Origin: Gnetum montanum
Taxonomy: Eukaryota; Streptophyta; Gnetopsida; Gnetales; Gnetaceae
NCBI GenBank assembly: GCA_015680685.1
Contig: MNCI01026259.1
Location: 422,137-467,841 of the forward strand
Reading direction: 5' to 3'
DNA: 45,705 bases
The translations under genes were made by a program, and so were the position numbers. How positions within the stretch are numbered: the first letter of the stretch is position 1; each line of letters begins with the position of its first letter. Under the pieces are notes generated by a model. It was not told the origin of the DNA. It did no database searches and saw only the letters and a program-made list of their open reading frames with translations. Shown here piece by piece: positions 1 to 12,189 of this stretch.

Positions 1-357
1 ACAAACGATTAGTGTTTGGTAAGCTGCAGTTGCATAGTTCAGGGTGTGTCTGGTAAGTGGGAACGGATGCTGATGCTAGTTAATTTAGACTTAGATCTTT
101 AGTTAGAGTTAGCTTAGTTTCTCAACCCTTTCCCCTGATAGCATAGGAGATAAGCCAAAAATCCCAAAAAAATCACATACCTCAGACTTGCTTAACCATA
201 CACCGTGACACATACAAGCAAGCCTGGGAAGACAATGAACGATTAACCCCAAGTGTTTCTTGTGGCGTTAAGGCATTTAGTCTGCGGAGTTCGACCGGAT
301 CGCGCGTGTACGCTCGTATTCGTATGGTGGAGTGTAGGGGTACCTCGCCACTCATCA
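1..357 (+). repeat. LTR fragment, 3' part (plus orientation)
   Basis: Positions 148-357 match the reverse complement of 45496-45705 with about six or seven differences in 210 bp by hand count. The plus-strand end is CTCATCA at 351-357, a CA terminus as expected for an LTR. What follows (GCTACTGAAG) is not a primer-binding site, so this is a solo LTR or the 3' LTR of an element lying outside the window. It is rich in CG (many between 255 and 350) while the interior is almost devoid of it, so it is probably a young insertion. The family is not recognised. Confidence 0.6.
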
Positions 358-1000
358 GCTACTGAAGCCACTAAACTTGATAATTTTTTCTCTTTGCTTT
401 GTTCAAGGTGTATAGACTCTAAAACTAAATTTGACCATCATTTGGAGGCCATTGTAAACTAAATACTACATCATCAATTGTAATGGCCTCTTCCACAGAA
501 GAATATACAACATAGAAATGGTTTTCAATGTGGTTCATCCAAAATGCAATTGCATTATTAGTTTTCTGATGAAGTTCTTATATAGTTTTCAAAATAAATG
601 GATGCACAAATTTATCTATTTTGTTTCTGATCATCATCATTCTTTGAGACATCCAATTTACCATTAAATCTAGAATTGATAGACTTATGCAATATAGCAG
701 CTAATGGTGATGTAGTTGCATGTGCATGAACTTGCAATTGAAAATATTTGGCTAGCACTTGATTATTTCTAGAATTTCATCTCCACTATTATATATATTT
801 TTTACATAAAAAATCATAAATTTTTCATCCTTTGGCTAGAAACACCTTATTTTGATTTTTCTTACTCTAGCTGGAATGTGCATACCTTGAAGATAGAGAG
901 TATTTTCCATTCATTTTCTTTTGACATCTTTGTTAATCAAGCTTCTCACTATTGCCATTTGAAATAAATAATCTAATTCTTACCTTTTAATCACTAATAA
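358..1000 (-). other. Degraded retroelement sequence, possibly gag-like
   Basis: This stretch lies between the LTR fragment and the recognisable 3' UTR of element A. Read on the minus strand, about 440-620 gives a short open stretch with a W-M-N-H-I-E-x-x-F pattern that loosely recalls retroelement gag. Stops and AT-rich runs surround it. I cannot show that it belongs to element A. Plus-strand frames here show nothing convincing. Confidence 0.2.
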
Positions 1001-1894
1001 AAAGTTGAATTTGGAAATTTAATTCTTAGCATTATTTCATAAAATCTGCTTCATCAATTGGTATAAATGTGACAACAACATGTTGAATAATCGATAAGGC
1101 CTTTGCATGTCATGATTTAAAGTGTTGGCCACTCGGTAATATTTTTGATGAAGAAACATCTCACTCCATGGTTTCTTCAGTTGTTAGGCTTCTCCCTTTG
1201 CATGTTTCAAGCCATTGGTTTGTCTTTTGGTCTTTGTTGACCATTTAACTTCTTGAAAATTTTCTTTCCTATTTTTTTGAGATGAAACCTGCATTGGGTT
1301 TCATTATCAAGGCTAGTTTTAATTTGGTTTTCTCATTGAATGAGATGTGTTACATTTAACAAACTTAATAGTGGAGCATGATGGAGGAAATATCAAATGA
1401 CCATAATGCATGTGTCAAACATGGGTTAACATTGTCATTTAAGGTAAGGAAGGTTATAATCAAGCTACAAGGTTGGGCTTAATGAAAGGTAATAGACATG
1501 AAATGGAATAAGCACTCTTGGCATGGTAGGAAAAACTCCCCAAATCCTACACATTAAGGACACATGATGACTTGCTACCATAATGAGTTTTACCTTTACA
1601 ATGACTCTAGGCTTCATCTTGCAAGAAAAACTCCAAGAGAGCAACAAAAGAAAAAAGAAAAAAAAAAGAAAGCATGTTATCACAATACAATTCATAGGGT
1701 TACATGAAAGGATCAATGAACTAGACTACTAAAGGTCACAATAATTACACCCAAAATGGATTTGTTTCTTGCATTATAGATGTTACAAAGTTTTCAATCC
1801 ATTTATCATGCAAAAAAAGATAAGGAAAGGAATGTTGGCTCACTTGTTATTGGTTACTATGGTCATGTATGTTGGTACCTGCTAGGAAAATGTG
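1000..1894 (-). other. 3' UTR of element A
   Basis: The minus strand follows the 3' UTR of element C (32584-33420) with many shared blocks. Examples are the AACACATCTCATT block near 1350 and the GAGTGAGATGTT block near 1160. It starts right after the pol stop codon and holds no open frame of note. The short ORF at 1465-1716 rests on an A-rich tract and is not a gene. Confidence 0.6.
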
Positions 1895-4800
1895 TTAGAT
1901 ATAATAAGGTTTGAGATAGGAATGATTTATTCGATTGGCCAATTCATTCCCATCTATGTCTACTATTTTGAAGGCTCCATTACCATAGGCCTTGATGATC
2001 AAGAAAGGTCCTTCCCAATTGGCTGAGAATTTGTTTACATGCTCACAAACACCTTTGAGGATTAGGTCTACCTTCTTGATCCTCCATCTATGTAGCTCAA
2101 TGTAATGCTATTGTTTCTTCCTCTCCTAGTATCACGTGATGTAAGCAAGCATTCATACTCATTGCTTCTCCACCAAGACTAGGTTTAGGATGTGTAGCTC
2201 CTTGTTCTATTCATCATTGATGAAGTTTGAAAGAGCTACCCTTAGTAATGAAACTTGTAATTCAAGAATAAAAAAGCTTTAGAATCATAAAATAGGCTAT
2301 ATGAAGTTACACTGGTTGCAATTTGAAAGGTCATTCAATAGGCCAAAAGTGCATGGATAAGCTACTCATGCCATTTGTGTCTACTATTATTCAACACCCT
2401 TTTAAGTAAGTTTACAATGGCCTTGTTGCTAGATTTAGCTTGTTCATTGGCTTGAGGATAGTATAGTGACAAAAAGAAATGCTTAATGCCTAGATCATAA
2501 CAAAATTTTTTCATTTCTTGGTTGGTAAACTATGGACTATTATCTATGACTATGGTCATAGGTATTTTAAAATGGGCTACTATGTTGTCGAGTATAAATC
2601 TATAAACTTATTGAGATGTTGTCTTCCTTATGGAAATATCTTCAACCCACTTTATGAAGTATTTAGTTGCAATGATGATGAAGCTATGCCTTGTGGAAGA
2701 CTTAGGCATTATAGGTCTAATGATATCCAACCCCCACCATTGGAATGGCTAGGTTATCTAAGTAGTGTGTAATGTAGTTGGTGGAACATGTATTAGTTTG
2801 CTATGCCATTGAAAAGTGTCATAAGTTTTAACCTATTGTAGGTAATCATTTTTCATATAGAGCAAGTAATAGCCTAGCCACTTAATCTTAGTGGCCATGG
2901 CTCTAGGTCCTATATGTCCTACATATATACCCTCATGAACTTATTCAAGGACTATGTGGGCTTTGGTTTTGCCTAAGCACATTAACAATATGCCATCGTA
3001 GGAACATCAACATAATGTGTTATCATCTACAATGACATAATGTTTTGATTGTTTACATGCAAGATACTCTTGAGAAGTAGTTAGGCCTTGTGAAGATTCA
3101 CCATGCATGAGGTAAAATTTGATATCATCAAACCATTCCCTTGGAGAGGTGGTATTGACAAAGGCTACAAAGTTATCCTTAGTGTTCTACATAATGGAAA
3201 TAGCATAGTCCATAGTTAAGGTAGGTAACTTACTAAAAAAATCAGGTGTCACACTAATGGCTAAGGTCATAATGGATTTAGCTAGCATGTTCTCATTTTA
3301 GGGTACATGTTCGATATTAGCATCTATAAATTATTATATTAGTTTCTTTCCTAGGTGATAGTAAGATTGCAAATTTTTGGCCTTACATGCATAAATCTCA
3401 GTTGTTTGCTTAACCACAAGTTGTGAATAATCTTTGATCATTAGACATTTTATTCCTAGATCACAAGCTACCATCATTACCCTAATAAATCCTTCATACT
3501 TTACTATGTTATTGGTATATTGGAACTTGAAAAAATAAATGAAGGATTGGATTTCACTAGAAAAGAGTGTTATGATGGCAGTAGCATTATCCCCATGGAC
3601 TATTGAAGCTTTGTCAAAGTGCATGACCACCTCATAGCCCTCAAGTACATTGCAAACAATGTTGATATGTTCATTGAGAAATTTAGGATCTATGGTCACA
3701 TGGTCTTCTATTGGTGAAATAGTAAGTTGCATGGCTATAGCTTGACTAAGGCTTGAGTGATGTAGTGAAGGTCAAACTCAGCTATTGTGGCTTTCCAATG
3801 GACAATACAACTACTTTTGTAGATATTTATCATGATGGATCTAAGCATGTTATCTTTACAAATGATGTTGACTTGGCTTTTGAAGACGTAGTTTCTCAAC
3901 TTCTTCAATGAGAAGGCTAGTGCTAAATAGCACTTCTCACTTCAGTGTATCAAGTCTTATAGGCAATCAATGCATGGCTTGAGTAGTATACAAGTAACTC
4001 TACTCCATCATCTCATCTTTGATAGATTAGAGACATGATAGACATGTCAAAGATAGCAAGGTACATGTAAAAAGGTTTATCCTTTTTTGGTGGATAAATT
4101 GTTGGTAGTTTTGCTAACTCTTACTTAAGGTTTTCAAAGGCTTCTTAGCATTGATCCATCCACTCATAGTGAACTCCTTTCTAAAGCAAGTATTACATGG
4201 GTTGTAACTTATTTGTAAGCCCAATGATAAAGCTATGGATAAACTATAATATGCCTTGTAATCCCATTAGCTCCTTAAGGTTGGTTGGCACTGCAAGGTT
4301 TAATATGGCTTTAACCTTATTAGGATTGACATGTATTCCTTCTTTGGATACTACAATGCCAAGCATCTGACTAATTTTGATGTCAAAGACACACTTCTTG
4401 GGGTTAAGCCTAAGCTCATACTTGAGGCATCATTTAAGCACAAGCTTAACGCCATGCACATGGTTATTGGCCACTTTCGACTTAACAACTATATCATCTA
4501 CATAATCATTAAGTAATCCTAGCATATAATCACTAAGGATATATGTCATCGCTCTTTGGTAGGCTTCTCTAGAATTCTTTAGACTAAAGGGCATCATGAT
4601 GTGACAAAAGGTACCCCAAGGAATCATCAAGGTCATACTAAGTTGACATTATGGGTTAATCCTAATTTGGTTATATCTCGAGAACCCATCCATAAAGGAT
4701 AGTAAGGCTTGTCCAGCCATAGTATCGATAAGTTGGTCAATACTAGGCAAAGGGAAATTGTCTTTGACAATTACCTTATTTAGGTCTTAGAAATCAATAA

Positions 4801-5377
4801 AAATAAATATACTCTTGTTTTTCTTAGGGACTACCACTATGTTGGACACCCATTTTATGTAATCAATAACTTTAATGAAATCATCTTAGTATAGTTTTAT
4901 GATTTCATCACAAATTATCAAGGCTAAATATAGCCTAATCTTGTGAAATTTTTTCTTAACTATTCTAATACTAGGCTCAAGGATGATGTTATATTGTACT
5001 AGTCATGGGTTAGGACTTGGCATATCTTCATATGACCAAGAAAAGATCTTAATGTTATCCTAGAGGACCTTGGTAATGTTTTGAGCCTATTGAGGTTCTA
5101 TTGGATAACTTAATTTTAGCATTTTCACCTTACCACTATGTGTTGTGATAGGAACCTCAACTAGAGAGTCCTTGGTAATGTTACCAACCTCAAGGTTAAG
5201 GGTTCTCACTAGATTTTTAGGCCATTCTAGAGATTTCTCTATTGAGGCTATGTGGTCAACTAGACTATCAAGCTCAAGATCTAGGCAATTAAGATTGATA
5301 CATAATTCAACATCACCATGGGGTCCACTTAGGTCCAATGGTAAAACGATTTGCTTCTAGGTATCCATACTTCAATC
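1895..5377 (-). pseudogene. pol: Element A pol: RT, RNase H, second RNase H, integrase (decayed)
   Basis: The polyprotein would reverse-transcribe and integrate the element. From the 5' end (5377): an N-terminal linker (5338-5087) with the T-L-N-L-E-V-G pattern also seen in B and C; RT with M-I-P-W-G-T and N-D-Y-V-D-D (4636-4430); a decayed RNase H; and a second RNase H (3732-3334) showing H-F-D-K-A-S, N-N-I-V-K-Y-E-G and S-Q-L-V-V. Integrase follows (about 3000-2100) with V-I-D-N-S and Q-A-K-S-S-N-K, so the third catalytic acid position holds lysine. The C-terminus has W-E-G-P-F-L, then Y-L-K-P-Y-Y-I and a stop at 1895-1897. The 5' boundary at 5377 follows a conserved splice-acceptor-like sequence. 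Many stops interrupt it. The second RNase H after RT-RNase H is the mark of the Tat lineage. Confidence 0.85.
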
Positions 5378-6229
5378 TTGCATATCAACCATAAGTACAT
5401 TTAAGTGATACCTAGGTAAAAATAAGCAAATAATACTAAATTGATATAAAATACTCTAGCAACTATGCATGGATATGTCAAAATATGCTTCTCCATGATT
5501 AAATAAGGTGCAAACAAGGTAAAAAAAGGCTACAAGAGTTAGGTGAAGAAAAATAAGAGGAAAAAAAGGCTACATAAGGTTAAATAAATCCCAAATGATG
5601 GGAACACTTGGTATAATGGGATCAAGTGATGCCCCAATTACTAACAATGAAACCAAGGCCAAACAATAAAACTCAACAATGGATAACAAGGTCAAATCAA
5701 GTCAAAACATAGTGAAGCAAGTCTAAATCTATCAAAGTAGGAAACATAAGATAAAACATGGTCATACATGGTTAGATTTTTCCATTTTAGGCCTTAGTGG
5801 ACCATTCTTTTGCTAGTTTTAGGGTTTAGTAGGCATATGATGATTACATGGTGTCAAACAATGGTAAAGGATGGTCAAGCCCAATCACCTAATGTCAATT
5901 AGAGACTAAACAAGGTCAATGGAGGCCACAAGAGAGAGAATAAGGCAGATATGGTGAAATTAGAGCTAAGTAGAGGTTGAATAAGATCAAATAGTGATCT
6001 CTACAAGTCAACCATGCATTGTAATATCAAAACAAGTAAAAACATCATGAAACAAGGTCAAACCAACTAGGGTGAAAAACATGCAGTAGAAGAAGGTTAT
6101 TATTGGTTAGATAAGGTTAAAATTTGCCAATGTTAGGCCTTAGTGAGCCATGGTATAGGTCTAAAATTCTATTAGGTGTTTTTGGGCACATGGTGAGGTC
6201 ATTTCAAGGTTGTTTGAAGGCAAAAATGA
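5378..6229 (-). other. Element A spacer with recurring purine-rich words (plus strand)
   Basis: Between pol and the hairpin array the plus strand is rich in words such as AAGGTCAAA, AAATGATGG and AACATGGTCA, so the sense strand of the element (minus) is pyrimidine-rich. The same vocabulary occurs at the same place in B (13909-14643 and 35126-35250), C (28380-29000, complementary) and D. A motif close to CTAGTTTTAGG with GGCCTTAGTG lies at about 5790-5830 and again near 6140. No gene is seen. Confidence 0.5.
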
Positions 6230-8240
6230 TACATTTTCGCATGACTATACTTGGCTCTCTTGGTGACTACGTTGGCCAACATAGTCAAACCAAGCCTAAG
6301 CATACCTAATGATAGTATATGGTTTTCTAAACTTTTTCTAGCTATTTTTAGATTTTTAATGCTCTATATGACCAACACTATGGACTAGAATTAAATATTG
6401 ATGCATCTTAACTTATTTTCACCCTCCAGAAGCTAGAAATTATGCTAAAACTAGTGACTACATTGGGTCTATGCTAGCTATTGTAGTCAAGGTTACCCCT
6501 AGCTTAGATGCATGTGAGGAATGGATTTATGGAATTATAGAGTTGCCATCAGTGTTCCATCAGCTTCCTAGGGCATCATAGGATCTTAGAAGAACAAAAT
6601 TAGGCATTTGGATGTCAAAACAAGCTACTAAAAGTGAAGTTTTAGCAACTACACCTCATGACTACCCTAGCCAATGTAGTTGAGGGTTACCCTAGTGTAG
6701 GTGGACTAAAATCTGGGTTTTGTGTGGTTGAAAAAGGTCAAATTGTAGCCATATTTAGGATTTTAGGGTTCTAAGCTTTCGACATTAAGTGTTTGTCCAT
6801 TCTAAGTTTTTTTGTGTTGGTTAAACCACCATAGGGTAAGGACTACACTAGGAATATGTTGGCTAGCTTAGTCATAGCCTTACCTTAGTGTAGTCACATG
6901 GAATCAAACATTCCCATGATCAAAAAATCTGAACTATCATTGGGAAATGTTAATTGATGTTGTAGGTGCCTTAAGTCAAATTTTAGACCATTTGGAATTT
7001 CAAGATACCAATCTCATCAACTTACAACCATGACTACACTTGGACTACATTGGCCAAGATAGTCATGGCCTATTCTATTGTATTCACATGTTAAATCTAT
7101 CTTTTAATGTGTTTCTATGATCAATCAACTAGGCTCTAGGGTTCCTAGGATTATTGATATCTCTAGCTAGGGTTTTGGCTCAAAATGATCAATTATGGAG
7201 GTTCTTTAAACATTGAAATGATGATTTTCCATTGTGACTATGCAAGCCAACATAGTTGATCCTAGCCTCATTGTAGAAGGGGTGAATCTAACATTTCTAG
7301 AATTAAAATGACGTGCATTCACAATTAGGCAAGGCAAACTAGGTTCTAGATTTCCAAGTTAGGTTTTGAGTTGTTTTGAGTGTCAACTCACTAGTCAAAT
7401 CAATCTTAGATCATGACTATGCTAGGACTACATTGGCTAGTGTATTCCATGCCTGCTCTAGCATAGTCAATGGATCTTGGATTTTGGTGTAGTTCTATTG
7501 TTGATTGACTAGGTTTTCAAGTTCTAGGATCACTAGTGTCAAAAACTAGAATTTCAAGCTTAAAATGATTAATTTTGGTGGTTGATATGATTTTGAATGA
7601 TCATACATCATTGGATAATGTTGGTCAATGTAGTCTAGGTCTCCTCTAGTGTAGTTGATAGGTTTAGGATGATCCTTGTTGATTTCTAACTTAGGTTGTA
7701 GGGTTTAGTAACTCTTGAAGTCTCCAATAGGGTTTTTGGGTTGGCATGGTGCTTTCAAAAGTTGATTTGACAAGTTGGTAACCCATTTTGATGTTTTGGA
7801 AGTGTGAATATGCTAGCCATCATAGTTCCAAGCTTCCCTAATGTATTTAAAAATTTAAAATAAAATTTTTCCCTCTTTTGTCTTATAGTTTGCTAGTACA
7901 AGGTCATCGAGGATCCCAAAGGAGTAATAAGGTCAAGATATGGCACTTTGGAGGTTATTTCTCACTTTTGGTAATCCACCTTAACCTAGCTATGCTAGGA
8001 CTATAGTAGCTAGCATAGTGAGGGGCATCCCTAGTGTAGTCTAAAGTGAGAGAATGAATTTGAGTTATTTTGGATCACTTGCTTGATATTTTAGGGTGAC
8101 CATAGGTTCTAGGGTTTGGTGTACAGTGTTGCAATTTTGCAGTTAATTGGGAGTTTGGTTGATGGAAAAAAGGCTTTATCCCACTTGTGACTATGCTAGC
8201 TAGAGTAGTTATGCTACTAGTTAGTGTAGTTACTATGAAT
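6230..8240. repeat. Array A: degenerate ~190-bp repeats, each with an inverted repeat
   Basis: Eleven units start near 6240, 6455, 6660, 6840, 7035, 7230, 7415, 7610, 7805, 7985 and 8190, a spacing of about 180-215 bp. Each holds a block of about 55 bp whose ends are complementary. The clearest is 6841-6895, where GACTACACTA at 6841-6850 is the exact reverse complement of TAGTGTAGTC at 6886-6895, with GGCTAGC-like sequence in the middle. Sequence between the blocks varies. It is not CRISPR (repeats too divergent) and not coding. Confidence 0.7.
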
Positions 8241-8754
8241 AGCATGTTTTGGTGTGGGTTTTTACCTTCCTGGTTGTCTAGTTTTCATCAGTGTCAACAT
8301 CTAGTTTTCCATTTTGGACATAAGCCTTCATCACATGGATGGATAGTTTAGAGGTGCATTTTTTCCTCATTTGGTGTTATAGAATCCATTCTAAGGCTTC
8401 TGGATGATTGAACCCAAGCATACTCACCATAGGAAGCTAAAAACCCAAGTGTGTTATGATTTCCATTGGCTTACTACATAGGTGCCTAGTGGGGCCCATA
8501 TTAATTTTGATTTTTTTCATGTATTGGTTTCCCACTCACCTAGCATAGTCATAATTTTCAATTGTTATCATAAAGTTCAATGAGACTTACTTCCATCATG
8601 CAACAAATTGCATTAGAGCTCTGTTTCTATTTTAGCATCTACTACATTCATTTCTAGTGTAGTCATAGGTTTTCTACACCTAGAGGCTAGCATAGCTGCA
8701 AGAAGGATTGCCAAAGGCTCCAAGATTTCAACCATTTCCATGTTATTCATCACC

Positions 8755-8879
8755 ATGTCTAAGAGGAAGGCTTTCACCACCAAGAACCCAACACTAGAGG
8801 AGGAGGATGCTATTTCCAAAGGCCTCTCCAATCTCTTACGACCAATAATTGCTAAAATCTCCATTGCCATGACTCCTAG
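8755..8879 (+). pseudogene. Exon 1 of the antisense gene in element A
   Basis: An ATG at 8755 opens 41 codons plus two bases before a GTACAC donor-like site at 8880. The product begins M-S-K-R-K and contains K-N-P-T-L-E and K-G-L-S. Exon 1 of the element C gene (25658-25534) has the same start, the same N-P-T-L-E and K-G-L-S motifs, the same 125-bp length and the same phase. This exon has no internal stop. Open reading continues past the donor to 8967 without resembling anything else. It lies antisense to A's pol. Exon 2 could not be found downstream; a weak resemblance near 9895 is the limit of A. The function is unknown; the basic start could suit a nucleic-acid-binding or nuclear protein, which is inference. 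Confidence 0.6.
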
Positions 8880-9900
8880 GTACACAAATCCTAACCATTT
8901 TATGCAAAATTCCATTGAAATTCTAGGCATTTTTGGTTGTGGGGGTTTTTCTATTGATTGGAATTAAATTTCATAAAATTCCTACATTAGATCTAGGATA
9001 TTTTTATGGGCTTTTAGTTTGCTCAGGTTGTGGGATTGATGTGTTTTGAATAAAAATTGGTTTTGGCTATTTCTATGCATTTTTTTGTAATTTTGGACAA
9101 AAAAGAAAGACAACTTTTGTATTTTTTTATGTACAAAAGGTTTAGAAATTTTAGTTTTTGTAGCCATATAGTTGTAGTACTATGTTTAATGGTAAAATGA
9201 ATTTTTGAACCACTCAATTTGGTTACTTCTCTAAAAAATTTTCCATAATCCCATTCAAAGTGGGTTTTTAGTTTTTGGCTATTTTTCATGGTACTTTGGT
9301 ATATTTTCATGTCAGAAAGATTAAGAATTTTTTTTTTCATGTTTTGGATTTTTATTTCTTTATTTAAGGATTCCGATGGCCATTGAATTACTAAGTTTTT
9401 ATTTTGCAAAAATGGCTAGCAATTTTTATGGTTTCTAGTTTTTGATTTTTATTTCATTGTTCAAGGATTTCAATAGCTAAGGAATCATCAAATTTGATTA
9501 CACAGTTGACTTTGGTGAATCGTTTAGTAAACTATTGTTAAAGTGAGGATTATTGTTAAATTTGATACTTTTCTTTGAATTATGGGTTTTTGATATTTTG
9601 ATTCCATGAGCATTTGTTTTTGATAGATTTCATTTTGTTCAGTAATAGTTTGATGTCATACTTGTTGATCAAAATTGATTATTTTTACATATATTTTTTT
9701 GAGATATATTATTTTCTAATGTTTGTTCTTCTGCATGGGGTGTTTAAGAATGTGTTGATCCCATTTTGATTATTATTGACCTTTTTTCCATTCTACCAAA
9801 TTTTTGGACCATAGAATTAGGGTTTTGAGCTATAATTTACATATTAACATTTAAAATGATGCTAGATAGAGACGGATAGAAGATAAATTTTTTCAATTTT
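8880..9900 (+). other. Probable intron 1 of the antisense gene in element A
   Basis: This is an AT-rich stretch with T runs following the exon 1 donor. It resembles intron 1 of element C (25533-24491) in style and in scattered short blocks, for example a TAGTTGTAGT-like block near 9170. The long minus-strand ORF at 9023-9409 is an A-rich frame without recognisable content and is not called as a gene. Confidence 0.35.
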
Positions 9901-11500
9901 TTGATGTTAATCCCAATGTACCCTCAACTATTCATTGCAACTCCATCATGAGGTCACAAAAAATTCTAACATCATTATAAGATGTCATGGATGAATCCAA
10001 GCAACTTTTGTAAAGTGACCCTTAACCTTTTGACAATGAAAAACTATGAAAATGTAGTTTCTAGGACTTCTAGTTAAAAGTCTAAGAATAATAACTAATG
10101 ATGTTTCTAAAATATTTAAAGCTTATAATGATCTCTAGAATTTTATATTTTTTTTTGGTTTTTACAATGTTAATCATATTTTCAAAACCTATATTTTAAG
10201 TTTTTAGTAACCTTAGATCTCTACTTAATAATAACCTCTTTTAGCTTAAGCATTTTGTTTAGCTTCCTAAGCAGTTTGGAAATATTTCCCTACCACTTAG
10301 AAATCTGCTTATATATAAATATATATATAGTGATTATTTTAATTTTCATTTTTGGTTAGTAATACTTATACGATTTTCCTTTGTTGGTGGGTATTCAACC
10401 ATTTTTGCAATACTTATGTGAGTTTTCTCTCTTGCTAAGTATCATTCATTTAGTTTTACTTTTTTCTGGGTTTATTGGATAGTGGTGTAATCTTTTAAAT
10501 ATTTTCAATTTGGTAATTAATTTTATTTTTATTTATTTATATTATTTTTGCATGTTTGTATGTTTGGTGCTAATTCTTTGCATGTAGCCAATTCTTTTGC
10601 ATGACTGTCTAACTACTCAATGTTTGAAATTAGAATCCATAAGGAACTATTTGTAATTTTTTTCCTTACTCTTTCTTATGATTGATTTTCCATGTGTTTT
10701 TATGTATTCCATATGATTGAATTAGTTGTGAGAAATAAGAGTTAGATGAAGAAGGAAATGCTTATATTACTATTTTAATGCATTTTTGGTTTAGTTTTTG
10801 GGTTGCTAGTTGTATGTTTTTCTTTAAAACTATAAAGTTAAGCTAGGATTTTTGCATCATGCAATGTACTCAATTGATTATTAGAATTTATAGTTGCCTG
10901 TCTTAGGTGCAAGCTTAACTTTGTCATTGATTGTTATTTCTGTAAAATTGGGTATTTTTATTTAATTTTATATAGTTATTTTAACATTGTTAAATCCCAA
11001 TGCCTTTTAAATGTTGTATTACATATAATTCCATATTTATTCCACTATTTTTCTAGGACATTGTTACTACAATATTTTAACTTGAGATATAGGAATTAAA
11101 GTTATTTTTAGTTGATAAATTAGATTTTGTACATATGAAGCTATTATCATTGTAATCTATCTTTTTTATGTCATTTTTCTAATGTTCTCATATCCTTATA
11201 CACTTGTTTTTATGGATGCATAGTACTTTCTCTATTATATTTCTTTAACATTCTATGATTTTTTTAGTTGCATTTGCTTTTTATTAGTGTATTTTTATTT
11301 TAATATATGAAATTTCTTTCTAACCTAAGCTTGGTTAGTAAGGTATTATATTTAGCTTTAGTTCATTCTTGGAGTTTTCATCCTAAGAAGGTTTTGAACA
11401 ACTCTAGACATTTTTTCTTTAATCCACTATCTCAACCAATGGAGAATGACACATGAGAGAAATATACCTCTTCTAGAATAACCATGAGAAGGATGAAACA

Positions 11501-12170
11501 ATGAAGGTAAAGGACATTACAATATTCTATTCATGCAAGGCTATGGCAATAGCCTTAGGACTTCCTAATGTTGGAATAAAAGTGGTAGCTATTTTTACAA
11601 AGTCTAATTTAAAAGGCAAGGAGTGGTTGAAGTATGTATATAAGTTAGATAAGAAAAAATATGACATACTCACTGAAGTAGAGTGAATATATTTTAAAAT
11701 TTATTGATGCCATATCAATTTAATGGTACAAAAAATTAAGGCCACATCATTTTCTACAAGGGCATGTGCAACATGCAATAGAAAGTTCCCTATCAATTTA
11801 CTATAACTTCTCTTTCCACTATCTTGTGACATGGGTTAATGAAGGAACAACCTCTACTTATGTTTCAAGAAGAAGCTTGGATAGTAGACATTGAAGAAAA
11901 AACTAAAGCTGGTGATGTTGAAGAAGGAGGATGTGCATAAGAAATTGTCACCTAAGATACATGAAAAAGGTGATGGAGATTATCATCTTACCATAAGCCA
12001 CTTAAGTAAAATTTCTTTAACTATAAGATAGTAGCAAGATGATCTTTTTAATCTATTTAGTGATAGAAGAAGCTAAGATACTATTTTTGTGAATTCTAAT
12101 GTAGTAGAAGTTGTCAACGTGTGGTATAGGGACACCTCTTTTGATCCCCTTGTTCTTCCCTACATGTATG
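11501..12170 (+). pseudogene. Possible degraded coding sequence, unknown
   Basis: One plus-strand frame is open for 61 codons from the ATG at 11501 and remains readable beyond it, with scattered stops, to about 12170. It is lysine-rich (K-G-K-E-W-L-K-Y-V-Y-K-L and further K-K-K runs) and includes an R-D-T-S-F-D-P pattern near 12130. I do not recognise a family. It may be chance openness in AT-rich DNA or the remains of an unrelated transposon protein. Confidence 0.2.
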
Positions 12171-12189
12171 TTTTGTAGGTTTTGGGCTT

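Larger units (their letters stand above)
1000..9900 (-). mobile_element. Element A: Tat/Ogre-like Ty3/gypsy retrotransposon, truncated
   Basis: Reading on the minus strand from 9900 down: intron 1 and exon 1 of the antisense gene (which itself runs on plus), a hairpin-repeat array (8240-6230), a purine-strand spacer (6229-5378), pol (5377-1895) and a 3' UTR (1894-1000). The order is the same as in element C. No LTR, gag or protease is visible, so both ends are lost. The 5' side stops near 9900, where the sequence no longer follows element C; the 3' side fades near 1000. Both limits are approximate. Confidence 0.75.

Noticed and set aside
6230-8240. CRISPR array or tRNA cluster, because of regular spacing and hairpins
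   Set aside because: The repeats are far too divergent and the spacing too long for CRISPR, and the blocks lack tRNA boxes, CCA-type ends and cloverleaf arms. The DNA is plant retrotransposon.
9023-9409. Minus-strand ORF of 128 codons in element A
   Set aside because: Lysine/asparagine-rich product of a T-rich plus strand lying inside the probable intron 1 of the antisense gene; no similarity seen in the other elements.
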